A stretch of DNA of 28,283 nucleotides from Methylotenera_A sp046594885 (GCA_046594885.1 JBKJRD010000067.1:1-28283), one strand, 5' to 3'. Positions 8,199 through 18,476 are shown, numbered from the stretch's first letter. Numbers and translations are program-made. The notes: generated by a model not told the origin, from the sequence alone.

Positions 8199-11100
8199 AT
8201 GAATCCATCCAGACTATTTATATTGCGGCCTGTGGCAACCTCTTTATTGATGATTGCCATCTTGCTGGTGGGTATTTTGTCTTACCGCATTTTGCCTATT
8301 TCTGCGCTACCAGAAGTGGATTACCCGACTATACAAGTGACGACTTTGTACCCTGGCGCCAGCCCAGATGTCACCACTTCATCCATTACTGCGCCATTAG
8401 AACGTCAGTTTGGTCAAGTTGCCGGCTTAAAGCAAATGTCATCGACCAGTTCAGGTGGTGCATCAGTCATTACCTTGCAGTTTAATCTTGAATTGTCACT
8501 GGATTTAGCCGAACAAGAAGTGCAGGCGGCGATTAACCGAGCGACTAGCTTTTTACCCAACGATTTACCGATTCCACCGATTTACAGCAAAGTCAATCCA
8601 GCTGATGCGCCAATCATGACGATTGCCATCAGTTCTTCTATTTTGCCTTTGCCAAAAGTGCAGGAGTTAGTGGACACCGGTTTAGCGCAAAAAATATCGC
8701 AGTTAACTGGTGTTGGCTTAGTGAGTTTGAGTGGTGGACAGCGACCTGCTGTGCGTATTCAGGTTGATCCAACTGCGCTTAAAGCCAATAATTTAAATAT
8801 TGACGATGTGCGTAGCGCAATTGGCACAGCAAATGTGAATCAAGCCAAAGGTAGTTTTGATGGGCCTAACCAAGCCTCCACTATTGATGCCAACGATCAA
8901 CTTAAAACTGCTGCTGAATACGCTGATTTGGTGTTGGCTTATCGTAATGGCGCAGCAATTCGATTGGGTGATGTGGCGAATTTGGTTGAAGGCGCTGAAA
9001 ATAATCGTCTAGCTGCTTGGGGAAACTTAAAGCCCGCCATTTTATTGAATATACAAAAACAGCCTGGCGCTAATGTGATTGATGTTGTTGATCGTATTAA
9101 AGCGCTGCTGCCGCAGTTGCAAGCAGGGTTACCTCAGTCGATAACGGTAGAAATATTAAGCGACCGCACCAATACGATTAGAGCCTCGGTACACGATGTG
9201 CAGTTTGAATTGCTGCTTGCAGTCGTTTTGGTGATTATGGTTATCTTTTTGTTTTTAAGAAATGTGTCTGCCACCATCGTGCCTGCTGTTACCGTGCCTT
9301 TATCGCTGGTAGGTACTTTTGCCGTGATGTACGTGGCAGGGTTTAGTATTAATAACCTCACTTTGATGGCATTAACAATTGCAACTGGTTTTGTTGTTGA
9401 TGATGCGATTGTAATGGTGGAAAATATTTCGCGCTATTTAGAAGAGGGCGATAGCCCAATGCAAGCGGCGCTTAAAGGTTCTAAGCAGATTGCTTTCACC
9501 ATTATTTCACTTACGGTGTCTTTAATTGCGGTATTGATCCCCTTGTTATTTATGGCAGATGTTGTCGGCCGCTTGTTCCGAGAGTTCGCCATTACTCTAG
9601 CAGTCGCTATTTTGATTTCCGCTGTGGTTTCTTTAACCTTAACACCGATGATGTGCGCTAGATTGTTACGGCATACTGAAGAGGAAAAACGCACTTACTT
9701 CGATAAAACTATGGGTAAATTTTTCGATAAAATCGTCGCTTTTTATGCCAAAACACTCACTTGGGTTTTAAAGCGGCAACCATTAATACTCATGGTTGCA
9801 ATTGCAACTTTAATACTGACGGTATTGCTGTATGTGTTTATGCCTAAGGGGTTTTTCCCTGTGCAAGATACCGGCATTATTCAAGGCATATCGGAAGGGC
9901 CGCAGTCGATTTCTTTTAACGCGATGTCAGAACGACAACAAGAATTAGCCAAAGTCATCTTAGAAGATGCTGCTGTGGAGACTGTTTCTTCTTTTATTGG
10001 CGTTGATGGCGTTAACTTAACCCTCAATAGTGGTCGAATTTTAATCAATCTAAAACCGCACGAAGTGCGTGATGCAACTGCATCACAAGTGATTAAGCGG
10101 CTACAGCCCAAGCTTGCAGAGGTTTCTGGTATACGCCTGTATATGCAGCCAGTTCAAGATTTGACCATTGAAAGTCAGTTAAGTCGAACCCAATATCAGT
10201 TCACATTAAAAGATATTGACCCTAAGACATTAAGCACTTGGGTGCCTAAATTGGTAGATGCGCTCAATAAACAATCACAACTATCTGATGTGGCAAGCAA
10301 TCAACAAGATGAAGGCTTGCAAGCCTATATTGAGATTGACAGGCAAACAGCAGGGCGCTTGGGCGTCACAACCTTAGCCATTGATAACGCGCTTTATAGT
10401 GCTTTTGGTCAGCGGCTGGTGTCTACTATCTTTACGCAATCGAATTTGTATCGAGTGGTTTTAGAAGTAAAACCAGAATTCCAGCTTGGTCCAGAATCAC
10501 TGAATAATATTTTTGTGGCGGGAACCGACGGTGTACAAGTGCCTTTAAACGCGATTGTGACAGTTTCTGAAAAATCTACGCCACTGGTCATTAACCATTT
10601 AGAACAGTTTCCCGCTGCAACCATTTCATTTAACTTGCAACCTGATATTTCGTTGGGTGAAGCGGTTGATTTGATTGAAAAAGTACAAGCTGAAATTGGC
10701 ATGCCAAACAGCATCATGACCGAGTTTCAAGGGGCAGCGTCGGCTTTTAAAGATTCTTTAAGCAATCAGTTACTTTTAATCTTAGCAGCTATTGTCACCA
10801 TGTACATTGTGCTCGGCGTGCTGTACGAAAGCTTTGTGCATCCTGTCACTATTCTTTCTACCTTGCCATCTGCTGGTATTGGCGCTTTATTGGCATTGAT
10901 GTTGTCAGGCAGGGATTTAGGCATGATTGCGATTATTGGCATTATTTTACTGATTGGCATCGTTAAAAAGAATGCCATCATGATGATTGATTTTGCATTG
11001 GATGCTGAACGCAATGAAGGGAAAACGCCGCATGATGCGATTTATCAAGCTTGCTTGCTCAGACTCAGGCCAATTTTAATGACTACCATGGCGGCGTTAT

Positions 11101-11297
11101 TAGGCGCTTTGCCCCTGATGTTGGGTAATGGCGTAGGTTCAGAATTGCGCCAGCCTTTGGGCATTGCCATGGTCGGTGGTTTGATTGTCAGCCAAGTGCT
11201 CACTTTATTTACAACGCCCGTTATTTATCTAACATTCGATCGTTACGCACAATCGTTTAGCGCATGGAAAGCGCGCCGCGCCGCTTTGGCAACTTAA
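8199..11297 (+). CDS. mdtB: RND multidrug efflux permease, MdtB-like
   Basis: This inner-membrane proton-driven pump subunit of the HAE1 RND family has 1032 aa, the full family length. It has the typical start FILRPVATSLLMIAILLVGI (TM1), two large periplasmic loops and about twelve membrane segments. Proton-relay residues are intact: Asp401 and Asp402 in TM4 (GFVVDDAIVMVENISRYLEEG), Lys in IGIVKKNAIMMIDFALD (TM10), and Arg in RLRPILMTT (TM11). Similarity to the next gene and the adaptor-pump-pump order point to an MdtBC-type heteromeric pump. It begins 112 bases after the adaptor gene with a weak ribosome site. The next pump gene follows after 12 bases. Confidence 0.93.
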   Translation: MNPSRLFILRPVATSLLMIAILLVGILSYRILPISALPEVDYPTIQVTTLYPGASPDVTTSSITAPLERQFGQVAGLKQMSSTSSGGASVITLQFNLELSLDLAEQEVQAAINRATSFLPNDLPIPPIYSKVNPADAPIMTIAISSSILPLPKVQELVDTGLAQKISQLTGVGLVSLSGGQRPAVRIQVDPTALKANNLNIDDVRSAIGTANVNQAKGSFDGPNQASTIDANDQLKTAAEYADLVLAYRNGAAIRLGDVANLVEGAENNRLAAWGNLKPAILLNIQKQPGANVIDVVDRIKALLPQLQAGLPQSITVEILSDRTNTIRASVHDVQFELLLAVVLVIMVIFLFLRNVSATIVPAVTVPLSLVGTFAVMYVAGFSINNLTLMALTIATGFVVDDAIVMVENISRYLEEGDSPMQAALKGSKQIAFTIISLTVSLIAVLIPLLFMADVVGRLFREFAITLAVAILISAVVSLTLTPMMCARLLRHTEEEKRTYFDKTMGKFFDKIVAFYAKTLTWVLKRQPLILMVAIATLILTVLLYVFMPKGFFPVQDTGIIQGISEGPQSISFNAMSERQQELAKVILEDAAVETVSSFIGVDGVNLTLNSGRILINLKPHEVRDATASQVIKRLQPKLAEVSGIRLYMQPVQDLTIESQLSRTQYQFTLKDIDPKTLSTWVPKLVDALNKQSQLSDVASNQQDEGLQAYIEIDRQTAGRLGVTTLAIDNALYSAFGQRLVSTIFTQSNLYRVVLEVKPEFQLGPESLNNIFVAGTDGVQVPLNAIVTVSEKSTPLVINHLEQFPAATISFNLQPDISLGEAVDLIEKVQAEIGMPNSIMTEFQGAASAFKDSLSNQLLLILAAIVTMYIVLGVLYESFVHPVTILSTLPSAGIGALLALMLSGRDLGMIAIIGIILLIGIVKKNAIMMIDFALDAERNEGKTPHDAIYQACLLRLRPILMTTMAALLGALPLMLGNGVGSELRQPLGIAMVGGLIVSQVLTLFTTPVIYLTFDRYAQSFSAWKARRAALAT

Positions 11298-11309
11298 CCC
11301 TCAAAACAC

Positions 11310-14300
11310 ATGAACTTTTCAGCGTTTTTTATCCAGCGGCCAGTTGCCACCACACTTTTGGCTTTTGGTGTGGTATTGGCGGGCTTGGTTGGCTTAAATT
11401 TATTGCCCGTAGCCTCTTTGCCGCAAGTTGAATTTCCTGTTATTTCTGTGAACGCTAGCTTGCCAGGGGCCAATCCAGAAACCATGGCATCTAGCGTGGC
11501 GGCACCATTAGAAAAATCATTTGGGCGTATTGCCGGCATCACTGAGATGACCTCTAGTAGCTCGCTTGGCTCAACACGCATTACCATGCAGTTTGATTTA
11601 GACCGTGATATTAATGGCGCAGCAAAGGATGTGCAAGGCGCAATTAATGCCGCACGCACCTTATTGCCAAGCGGCATGCCCAATAATCCAACCTATAACA
11701 AAGCATCGCCAGGCAGTATTGTGATGATTTTAGCGCTAACATCCGAAACCTTAACGCAAGGGCAAGTATATGACGCTGCTTCCACGATACTGGCGCAAAA
11801 ATTGGCGCAAGTACCTGGCGTTGGCCAAGTGAATTTAGGTGGTAGTACTTTGCCTGCGGTTAGAGTTGATATTGACCCTAATGCGCTGCTGCAATTTAAA
11901 ATCAGCCTTGAAGATGTGCGCATTGCATTATCTGACAGCAACGCTAATCGCCCTAAAGGCTCTCTCGAAAACCATGATACTTATTGGCAAATTAATACCA
12001 ATGATGTATTTAGAAAAGCGATTGATTTTAGTCAGTTAGTGATTGCTTATCGTAACGGTGCAGAAGTGAAGCTCTCTGATATTGCCAAGGTCAGCGATTC
12101 AGTAGAAGACTTGCGCAATGCTGGTTCGGCAAATGGTAAGCCTGCCATTATTGTCAGAATTGATCCGCAGCCCAATGCCAATATAATTGAAATGACAGAC
12201 CGTATTCGTGCGCTATTGCCAGAATTGCGGCGCGCTATGCCAACAGCGATTAAAACCGAAATACTGCAAGATCGAACCGTTAATGTGCGCGCTTCATTAC
12301 GCGAGGTAACGCATACTTTATTTATTTCTCTGGCACTTGTCATTTTAGTTGTACTTGTTTTTTTGCGCGATCTACGCGCAACACTTATCCCAGCCATTGC
12401 GGTAGTTGTATCGTTAATTGGCACTTTTGCCATTATTTATTTATGTGGTTTTAGTTTAAATAACTTATCGCTGATGGCATTAACGGTAGGCACAGGGCTG
12501 TTGGTCGACGATGCGATTGTGGTGCAAGAAAACATAGCAAGGCATATGGAAGCAGGTGCCGACCGCTTGCAAGCAGCACTTAAAGGTGCGCGCGAAGTCG
12601 GCCCAACAGTGGTTTCTATTAGCTTATCCTTGATTGCTGTGTTTATTCCAATTTTGTTAATGGGCGGCATTGTAGGGCGACTTTTTCGTGAATTTGCGGT
12701 CACTTTATCTGTGGCGGTATTGGTGTCTTTAGCCGTTTCGCTCACATTAACGCCCATGATGTGCGCTACTGTATTAAATAGGCATGCGTCAACAAATAAA
12801 AACAAGATAAGTGCTTTTTTTGAGGCGATGTTCAATTGGCTTAATCGCGCTTATGCAAAAAGTTTATCACTGGTATTAAATCATCGCGCGCTGACAATGC
12901 TGGTTTTATTGTTAACCATTATTTTAAATTTTTATCTATTTGTCAGCATTCCAAAGGGTTTTTTTCCGCAACAAGATTCTGGACGTTTAGCAGGCAATAT
13001 TGTGGGCGATCAAAGCATTTCTTTTCAAGCGATGCAACAAAAGCTAAATTACTTTATTGCAGCTGTTAAAGCAGATTCAGCGGTGTTGCATGTAGCCGGT
13101 TTTGTCGGTGGTGGTCAGCGCAATAGAGGCTTTATATTTGTCACACTGAAACCCACTAAGGAGCGCGATATTAGCGCAGATGAGGTAGTTGCGCGCTTAC
13201 GCAAGCAGCTTTCTAATGTGCCCGGTGCGCAGCTTAGGTTGCAGGTGATTCAAGATATTAGGATCGGCGGCAGGCTGGGCGACGCGCAATATCAATATAC
13301 CTTGCAAGGTAGTGATTTAGCCGAACTGCGTGAATGGGGACCTAAAATTAACAAAGCGCTTAGCCAAATGCCTGAACTGGCAGATGTGAGTAGCGACGAA
13401 GCGGATCGTGGTTTGCAGACTAGTTTGGTGGTCGATAGAGAAGCCGCTAGCCGATTGGGATTGTCGATGCAATTAATCAGCGCCACATTGAACAGCGCTT
13501 TTGGGCAACGTCAGGTAGCAACTATTTATAACCCTTTAAATCAATACCGTGTGGTCATGGGTTTGGCGCCGCAATATCTACAAGGCCCAGAATCGCTGCA
13601 AAATTTATATATTACCAGTCCAGATGGTGCTCAAATTCCGTTTGCTAGTTTTAGTCGCTATGAAATGACCAATACCGCGCTCGGCGTTAACCATCAAGGC
13701 GTTTATGCGGCTACAACCATAAGTTTTAACTTGCAACCAAATGTTTCTTTAGAGCAAGCCACTGCTGCGGTTGATGAAACGTTTAATCAATTAGGTGTTC
13801 CAGCCTCGATTATTGGCGGCTTTCAAGGTACAGCCAAAGCTTTTCAAGAATCGCTTAGCAATCAACCTTGGTTAATTTTATTGGCTATTTTTACCCTGTA
13901 TATCGTGTTAGGCGTGTTGTATGAAAGCCTCATTCATCCATTAACTATTTTATCTACTTTGCCATCAGCTGGTGTTGGCGCGCTGTTGGCTTTGATGGCA
14001 TTTGGCCAAGATTTAAACTTAATTGGCATGATTGGTGTGATTTTATTAATCGGCATCGTACAAAAAAATGCGATTATGATGATTGATTTTGCGTTGGATG
14101 TGGAACGTAGAGAAGGAAAAACCGCTGTTGAATCTATTTATGCAGCGTGTTTATTGCGTTTTCGACCTATTTTAATGACTACATTTGCCGCCATTTTAAG
14201 TGCGTTGCCTTTGGTGTTAGCCAGTGGCGATGGTGCGGAGCTTAGGCAGCCTTTAGGCATTGCGATTGTGGGCGGCTTGATGGTGAGCCAAGTATTAACA

Positions 14301-14414
14301 CTTTTTACCACGCCAGTGGTCTATGTGTTGCTGGATAACGCACGTTTATGGCTGAAAAGACAATCCAGAAACGCACAGTTAAATCCAGTGAATCAACTGG
14401 TTAAGTCACATTAA
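11310..14414 (+). CDS. mdtC: RND multidrug efflux permease, MdtC-like
   Basis: The second RND subunit has 1034 aa and is a clear paralogue of the upstream gene, as in MdtB/MdtC. Asp400 and Asp401 sit in TM4 (GLLVDDAIVVQENIARHME), Lys is kept in IGIVQKNAIMMIDFALD, and Arg in RFRPILMTTFAA, so it looks proton-competent. The start FFIQRPVATTLLAFGVVLAG is the canonical first membrane segment. The 12-base gap to the previous gene implies a shared transcript. MdtBC of E. coli forms a B2C heterotrimer; the same arrangement here is inferred, not shown. Which of the two genes is the true B or C counterpart is based on gene order. Confidence 0.93.
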   Translation: MNFSAFFIQRPVATTLLAFGVVLAGLVGLNLLPVASLPQVEFPVISVNASLPGANPETMASSVAAPLEKSFGRIAGITEMTSSSSLGSTRITMQFDLDRDINGAAKDVQGAINAARTLLPSGMPNNPTYNKASPGSIVMILALTSETLTQGQVYDAASTILAQKLAQVPGVGQVNLGGSTLPAVRVDIDPNALLQFKISLEDVRIALSDSNANRPKGSLENHDTYWQINTNDVFRKAIDFSQLVIAYRNGAEVKLSDIAKVSDSVEDLRNAGSANGKPAIIVRIDPQPNANIIEMTDRIRALLPELRRAMPTAIKTEILQDRTVNVRASLREVTHTLFISLALVILVVLVFLRDLRATLIPAIAVVVSLIGTFAIIYLCGFSLNNLSLMALTVGTGLLVDDAIVVQENIARHMEAGADRLQAALKGAREVGPTVVSISLSLIAVFIPILLMGGIVGRLFREFAVTLSVAVLVSLAVSLTLTPMMCATVLNRHASTNKNKISAFFEAMFNWLNRAYAKSLSLVLNHRALTMLVLLLTIILNFYLFVSIPKGFFPQQDSGRLAGNIVGDQSISFQAMQQKLNYFIAAVKADSAVLHVAGFVGGGQRNRGFIFVTLKPTKERDISADEVVARLRKQLSNVPGAQLRLQVIQDIRIGGRLGDAQYQYTLQGSDLAELREWGPKINKALSQMPELADVSSDEADRGLQTSLVVDREAASRLGLSMQLISATLNSAFGQRQVATIYNPLNQYRVVMGLAPQYLQGPESLQNLYITSPDGAQIPFASFSRYEMTNTALGVNHQGVYAATTISFNLQPNVSLEQATAAVDETFNQLGVPASIIGGFQGTAKAFQESLSNQPWLILLAIFTLYIVLGVLYESLIHPLTILSTLPSAGVGALLALMAFGQDLNLIGMIGVILLIGIVQKNAIMMIDFALDVERREGKTAVESIYAACLLRFRPILMTTFAAILSALPLVLASGDGAELRQPLGIAIVGGLMVSQVLTLFTTPVVYVLLDNARLWLKRQSRNAQLNPVNQLVKSH

Positions 14415-14451
14415 AGTGCTGAAGTTAGAATGAATAATCGGGTAAAAAAAT

Positions 14452-15855
14452 ATGTATAAACAATTTGTTGCATTCATCATCGCTTTATCTGGGCTATCTG
14501 CTTGCGTGGTAGGGCCAGATTATATTAAGCCACAAACTGTTGAGCCTGCAAGTTACAAAGAAGCAGCTGGCTGGAAAGTTGCCGAGCCCAAAGACGATGT
14601 GATTCAACAAAAATGGTGGGAATTGTTCAACGATACAGCATTAAATGCTTTGGTTGAGCAGGTTGAAATTTCTAATCAAAATATTGCCGCCGTGCAAGCG
14701 CGGTTTCGCCAAGCGCAGGCTCTGATTGCTGCATCGCGCTCGGCCTATGCGCCAGAGATTTTAGCCAGAGCATCCAAAACACGTAATCAACCTTCTGGCA
14801 CCAGTACCAATAGTATTAACGGCCCTGCCATTCGCGATACTAACACCACAACACTTAACCTAAGTTGGGAGTTAGATATTTGGGGCAGAATTAAACGCAC
14901 AGTAGAATCTAGCCAAGCCAATTTTGAAGCCACAGCGAGCGACATTGCAGCCGCGCGACTGAGCGCGCAGGCTGAAGTCGCGCAAAATTATTTTTCCCTA
15001 CGGATTGCCGATAGCCAAAAGCGATTGTTGGATGAAGCTGTTTTGTCTTATGAAAAATCGCTCACCTTAACGAATAACCGCTATCAAGTGGGCGTGGTGG
15101 GCAAGGTAGATGTGGTGCAAGCTGAGGCTTTACTCAGAACTACACAAGCACAAGCCATTGATTTAGGCATACAGCGCGCGCAATTTGAACATGCGATTGC
15201 GTTATTAATTGGCAAAGCGCCTGCTGATTTAAATATCAAACCAGCCGTGTTAAGCGATACGATTCCTGCAGTTCCAATTGGCGTTGCGTCACAATTGTTA
15301 GAACGTCGGCCAGATATTGCAGCGGCTGAACGCAGAGTAGCAGCGGCTAATGCAGATATTGGAGTAGCAAAAGCGGCTTTTTTCCCTAATTTAACGCTTT
15401 CGGCTTTGGGCGGATTTCAAAGTAATAATTTAAATGATTTGTTTATAACGCCAAGTCGAATTTGGTCTTTAGGTTCTGAGTTAGCAGTAGCGGTGTTTGA
15501 TGGCGGCAGAAGGCGCGCTTTAAGTAATCAGGCGATTGCCATTTACGATGAAAATATTGCCAATTACCGACAAATTGTCTTAACGGGTTTTAAAGAAGTA
15601 GAAGATAGTTTAGCCGCGTTGCGCGTGCTGCAAGCAGAGCAAGTGTTTCAAGCACAGTCTTTAGCGGCAGCAAAGCTTTCTGAAACTTACACCAATAACC
15701 AATATAAAGCAGGCGTTGTGAATTATTTAGATGTCATCACCGTGAGTAATACAGCGCTGAATAATGAGCGGGTATTAATCGACTTAAAAGGCAGTCAAAT
15801 GTTAAACAGTGTTTTATTGGTTAAAGCATTAGGTGGTGGTTGGACAACAAATTAG
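14452..15855 (+). CDS. Outer-membrane efflux lipoprotein, OprM/NodT family
   Basis: This TolC-like trimeric channel would complete the tripartite pump. The N-terminus is a lipoprotein signal with lipobox LSAC (residues 15-18, Cys18 acylated), followed by VGPDYIKP, typical of NodT-type channels. Two tandem outer-membrane efflux repeats are present, including TTTLNLSWELDIWGRIK in the first and LLERRPDIAAAERRVAAANADIGVAKAAFFPNLTLS-type sequence (positions about 15298-15408) in the second. The length of 467 aa is normal. It starts 37 bases after the MdtC-like gene and ends just before a strong hairpin, so it is the last gene of the operon. Unlike TolC it is dedicated to this pump by position. Confidence 0.92.
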   Translation: MYKQFVAFIIALSGLSACVVGPDYIKPQTVEPASYKEAAGWKVAEPKDDVIQQKWWELFNDTALNALVEQVEISNQNIAAVQARFRQAQALIAASRSAYAPEILARASKTRNQPSGTSTNSINGPAIRDTNTTTLNLSWELDIWGRIKRTVESSQANFEATASDIAAARLSAQAEVAQNYFSLRIADSQKRLLDEAVLSYEKSLTLTNNRYQVGVVGKVDVVQAEALLRTTQAQAIDLGIQRAQFEHAIALLIGKAPADLNIKPAVLSDTIPAVPIGVASQLLERRPDIAAAERRVAAANADIGVAKAAFFPNLTLSALGGFQSNNLNDLFITPSRIWSLGSELAVAVFDGGRRRALSNQAIAIYDENIANYRQIVLTGFKEVEDSLAALRVLQAEQVFQAQSLAAAKLSETYTNNQYKAGVVNYLDVITVSNTALNNERVLIDLKGSQMLNSVLLVKALGGGWTTN

Positions 15856-15865
15856 AGCAAAAAAC

Positions 15866-15899
15866 GGGTTAAGTTTAGCCTTACTTAACCCTATATTTT
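15866..15899. terminator. Bidirectional terminator between efflux operon and GGDEF-EAL gene
   Basis: GGGTTAAGT (15866-15874) pairs perfectly with ACTTAACCC (15883-15891) around an 8-base loop. On the minus strand the stem is followed by a run of T (complement of 15859-15864), a good terminator for the minus-strand gene. On the plus strand the tail is TATATTTT, which is weaker. Confidence 0.75.
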
Positions 15900-15975
15900 G
15901 CTTAAATTTTCCAGCTCAATACGCATTTCGGTTTTTGCGCGATAAGCTGATAATTGCTGATAAAACTATCTGGCG

Positions 15976-18237
15976 CTAAATTTTCTTTAATAACTGGCTT
16001 AACCGTTCTGGTCTTGCTAACAAAAAGCCTTGTCCATAATCACAACCAAATTGTATTAAGGCTTCTTTTTGGGGATCGGTTTCAATGCCTTCTGCCACAA
16101 TTTTAATGCCTAGTTTGTGCGCCATATCAATAATCGCCTCGCACAAAATTTTATCGCTGTCATCATGTTCTAAATTTTGAATAAACGATTTATCAATTTT
16201 CACATATTCAATATGAAATTTTTTCAGGTAGGCAAGGGCAGAATAGCCCGTGCCAAAATCATCAATTGAAAATTCAATACCTGCATCACGCAAAGCCAGT
16301 ATCGTATCTCTAACTGCGCTAGATGGCTCTAACAACAGCCCTTCAGTAATTTCGATAGCAATACTAGCGCCTGGGATATTCAGCGAGCGCATTTCATCTA
16401 TCCATTTTAAAAGATTTTCAGGCTTGGTGAATTGGTGTGGCGATACATTAATGCTGATTTGAAAATCACTATTTAAATGATTTCTAATAGTTTGTAAATC
16501 CTGTAAAACTTGTTCAAAACACCATTCGCCCAACTCGTGAACCAAACCAGATTCTTCGGCTAGCGGAATAAATTCAACTGGGCTAATAATGCCTTTGGTG
16601 GGATGATTCCATCGAATAAGCGCTTCGGCTTTTCTAATCTTTTCATCAGCTAAATGTACTATTGGCTGATAAAATAAAATAAACTGTTTTTCAAGCAAGG
16701 CTTGTCTGACGTCATTGGTAATAGATACTCTTTTGGCGGAAGCCATTTGAATGGCAGGATTGAAAAACTGGAAGCGGTTGCGACCTAGCTTTTTGGCCTC
16801 AAACATGGCCATATCGGCATAACTTAATAATTCAGCAGGATTACGGCCATTGTCGGGATACATCGCCAAGCCAATGCTGGCAGAAATATGATAGGTATTA
16901 TTTTCAATCGCAAACGGATCTTGCAAACTTTGCAAAATGCGTTGGCAAGTATTTTCTAAATCAGCCACTTCTTTGGTATCGGTAATCACGACGATAAATT
17001 CATCCCCACCAAATCGCGCTGTGGTATCTACCGCGCGCACGCAGCCGTTAATGCGGTTAGCCGCATCAATTAACAGGCTGTCGCCAACTGCGTGGCCAGA
17101 TTGATCGTTTACTTTTTTAAAGTGATCTAAATCAATAAATAATACACCCACTAAGGAATGTGTTTTACTGGCTTTTCTTAGGGCGCTATTTAAACGATTT
17201 TCTAATAAATGCCGATTGGGCAACTTGGTCAGGTAATCATAATTCGCTTGATTCCAAATTTGTCTTTGCGAGTCTACATGCTGTTTATTTACAATTTGTC
17301 TTAAACGGTAAGCTTTAAATAAGATGATGGATAAAATAACCAGTAGTGCGCCGAGTAGCATTTCCAACGATTCAAATTCATTATCGTTAATTTTCCACCG
17401 GCTTAGTATCTCATCATGTTTCGGCTCCATTGCTAACAATGCTTTGTTCATAATAGCAATCAGCATTGGCTTATCTTTTTTAACTGCCATAGATACGCTG
17501 GCCGTAAATGGTGCCAGCGCAGATTTCTTGATACTTAACAAGCGCTGAAAGATGATGTAGTAATCCACAATAATTTCATTGCCAATATAAGCGTCTATCT
17601 CGCCAGACTGCAGGATATCAAAAGCTTCATCCACGATATCCACATAAACTAATTCTATATTAGGATATTTTTGTTGAATCTCTTTACTTAAGCTGCTGTA
17701 TTTAAAAACAGCAACTTTTAGCCCATCCAGATCTTTAATCGATTCAACATGCGCAGTTCTTTCAAAAGCAGAGTTAGTATAAATGGCAAATGACGGCTTT
17801 AAATATGGCTGGTCGAGCAGTTGAAAATCTGCACTTTTAAATGCACGATTGCTTACTCCGGAGACCATATCTATTTGCTTGAAATCAGTTTCATCATCAT
17901 CGTTGACCAGCACGAAATCCACTTGCAGCAAATTGCTTAATTCGCTTAAGTAATCAACTGAAATGCCTTTGTGGGTGTTATTTTCCAATTTAAATTCAAT
18001 TGGCATCCAGCTGCTTTTAACTGCGACTTTAATTTGGCGGTTATTTTTTAACCATTCCAATTCACTTGGGGTGAGCGATAGATTGGTGCTGGCATTATTT
18101 TTGTCTGCAACAATCACCTCACTGGCAGCCAGCGCTGCGTGTGGGTGAGAAAAATGAATCAATACCAACAAAAGTGCAGATAATGGCGTCAACAATTGAA
18201 TGGCAATCTGCCTAAATTCTGGCATAAAACGTTGCAT
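15976..18237 (-). CDS. Periplasmic-sensing GGDEF-EAL c-di-GMP enzyme
   Basis: This 753-aa membrane protein is predicted to make and/or degrade c-di-GMP. The order is: a signal peptide or first membrane segment (about residues 11-38), a solute-binding type 3 domain in the periplasm (about 55-285, with IKVAVKSSWMPIEF and DAYIGNEIIVDYY), a membrane segment (about 293-309), GGDEF (about 333-495) and EAL (about 508-750). The active site GGDEF is at 410-414 and the inhibitory RxxD site at 401-404. The EAL set is intact: EAL 538-540, Asn in ISINVSP, DDFGTGYS, Lys in KIDKSF, EGIET and the final Gln in GQGFL. Both activities look possible. The ATG at 18237 has GGAG 5 bases upstream. Ligand binding by the sensor is inferred. 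Confidence 0.93.
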   Translation of the reverse strand: MQRFMPEFRQIAIQLLTPLSALLLVLIHFSHPHAALAASEVIVADKNNASTNLSLTPSELEWLKNNRQIKVAVKSSWMPIEFKLENNTHKGISVDYLSELSNLLQVDFVLVNDDDETDFKQIDMVSGVSNRAFKSADFQLLDQPYLKPSFAIYTNSAFERTAHVESIKDLDGLKVAVFKYSSLSKEIQQKYPNIELVYVDIVDEAFDILQSGEIDAYIGNEIIVDYYIIFQRLLSIKKSALAPFTASVSMAVKKDKPMLIAIMNKALLAMEPKHDEILSRWKINDNEFESLEMLLGALLVILSIILFKAYRLRQIVNKQHVDSQRQIWNQANYDYLTKLPNRHLLENRLNSALRKASKTHSLVGVLFIDLDHFKKVNDQSGHAVGDSLLIDAANRINGCVRAVDTTARFGGDEFIVVITDTKEVADLENTCQRILQSLQDPFAIENNTYHISASIGLAMYPDNGRNPAELLSYADMAMFEAKKLGRNRFQFFNPAIQMASAKRVSITNDVRQALLEKQFILFYQPIVHLADEKIRKAEALIRWNHPTKGIISPVEFIPLAEESGLVHELGEWCFEQVLQDLQTIRNHLNSDFQISINVSPHQFTKPENLLKWIDEMRSLNIPGASIAIEITEGLLLEPSSAVRDTILALRDAGIEFSIDDFGTGYSALAYLKKFHIEYVKIDKSFIQNLEHDDSDKILCEAIIDMAHKLGIKIVAEGIETDPQKEALIQFGCDYGQGFLLARPERLSQLLKKI

Positions 18238-18254
18238 GATGTCTCCGCTACTTG

Positions 18255-18279
18255 GTGTGTATTCAATTCTGAATCACAC
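18255..18279. promoter_or_regulatory. Leader hairpin before the GGDEF-EAL start
   Basis: GTGTG (18255-18259), one bulged T, then ATTCA (18261-18265) pair with TGAAT (18270-18274) and CACAC (18275-18279) around a 4-base loop. The hairpin ends about 8 bases from the GGAG ribosome site of the minus-strand gene. It could act as an mRNA structure or a protein site. Confidence 0.4.
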
Positions 18280-18319
18280 TCTTAAAAGTGATGAATAATG
18301 TCATTAAAGACGTATTGCG

Positions 18320-18332
18320 CGTATATTATACG
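18320..18332 (-). promoter_or_regulatory. Probable promoter -10 embedded in a palindrome
   Basis: CGTATA-T-TATACG is a perfect 13-base palindrome. On the minus strand it contains TATAAT (18330-18325), a perfect -10, about 90 bases upstream of the GGDEF-EAL start codon. No good -35 is found at 16-18 bases, which suggests activator dependence or a different sigma factor. Confidence 0.4.
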
Positions 18333-18362
18333 TGGCGTTTAAGCAGATGAACTGCATCACAA

Positions 18363-18401
18363 AAATAAAACTTAACCTTTTTTTTGGGTTAAGTTTTATT
18401 T
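18363..18401 (-). terminator. Rho-independent terminator of the antiporter gene
   Basis: A 15-bp perfect stem, 18363-18377 with 18387-18401 (core AAAACTTAACC with GGTTAAGTTTT), has a 9-base loop that is mostly T. Read on the minus strand the stem ends in a T-rich tract. It lies about 75 bases after the antiporter stop codon. The core repeats the ACTTAACC seen in the terminator at 15866. Confidence 0.75.
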
Positions 18402-18476
18402 AAAATACCATTATTAGCCAAAAATAACAGTGAAGTAATGATTGAAACGAGCATTGAAACGCATCATTCAATCCGT

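Noticed and set aside
9134..12835. Several open frames of 75-132 codons on the minus strand inside the two RND pump genes
   Set aside because: They lie entirely opposite strongly conserved pump codons, resemble no family, and are expected as shadows of long coding frames.
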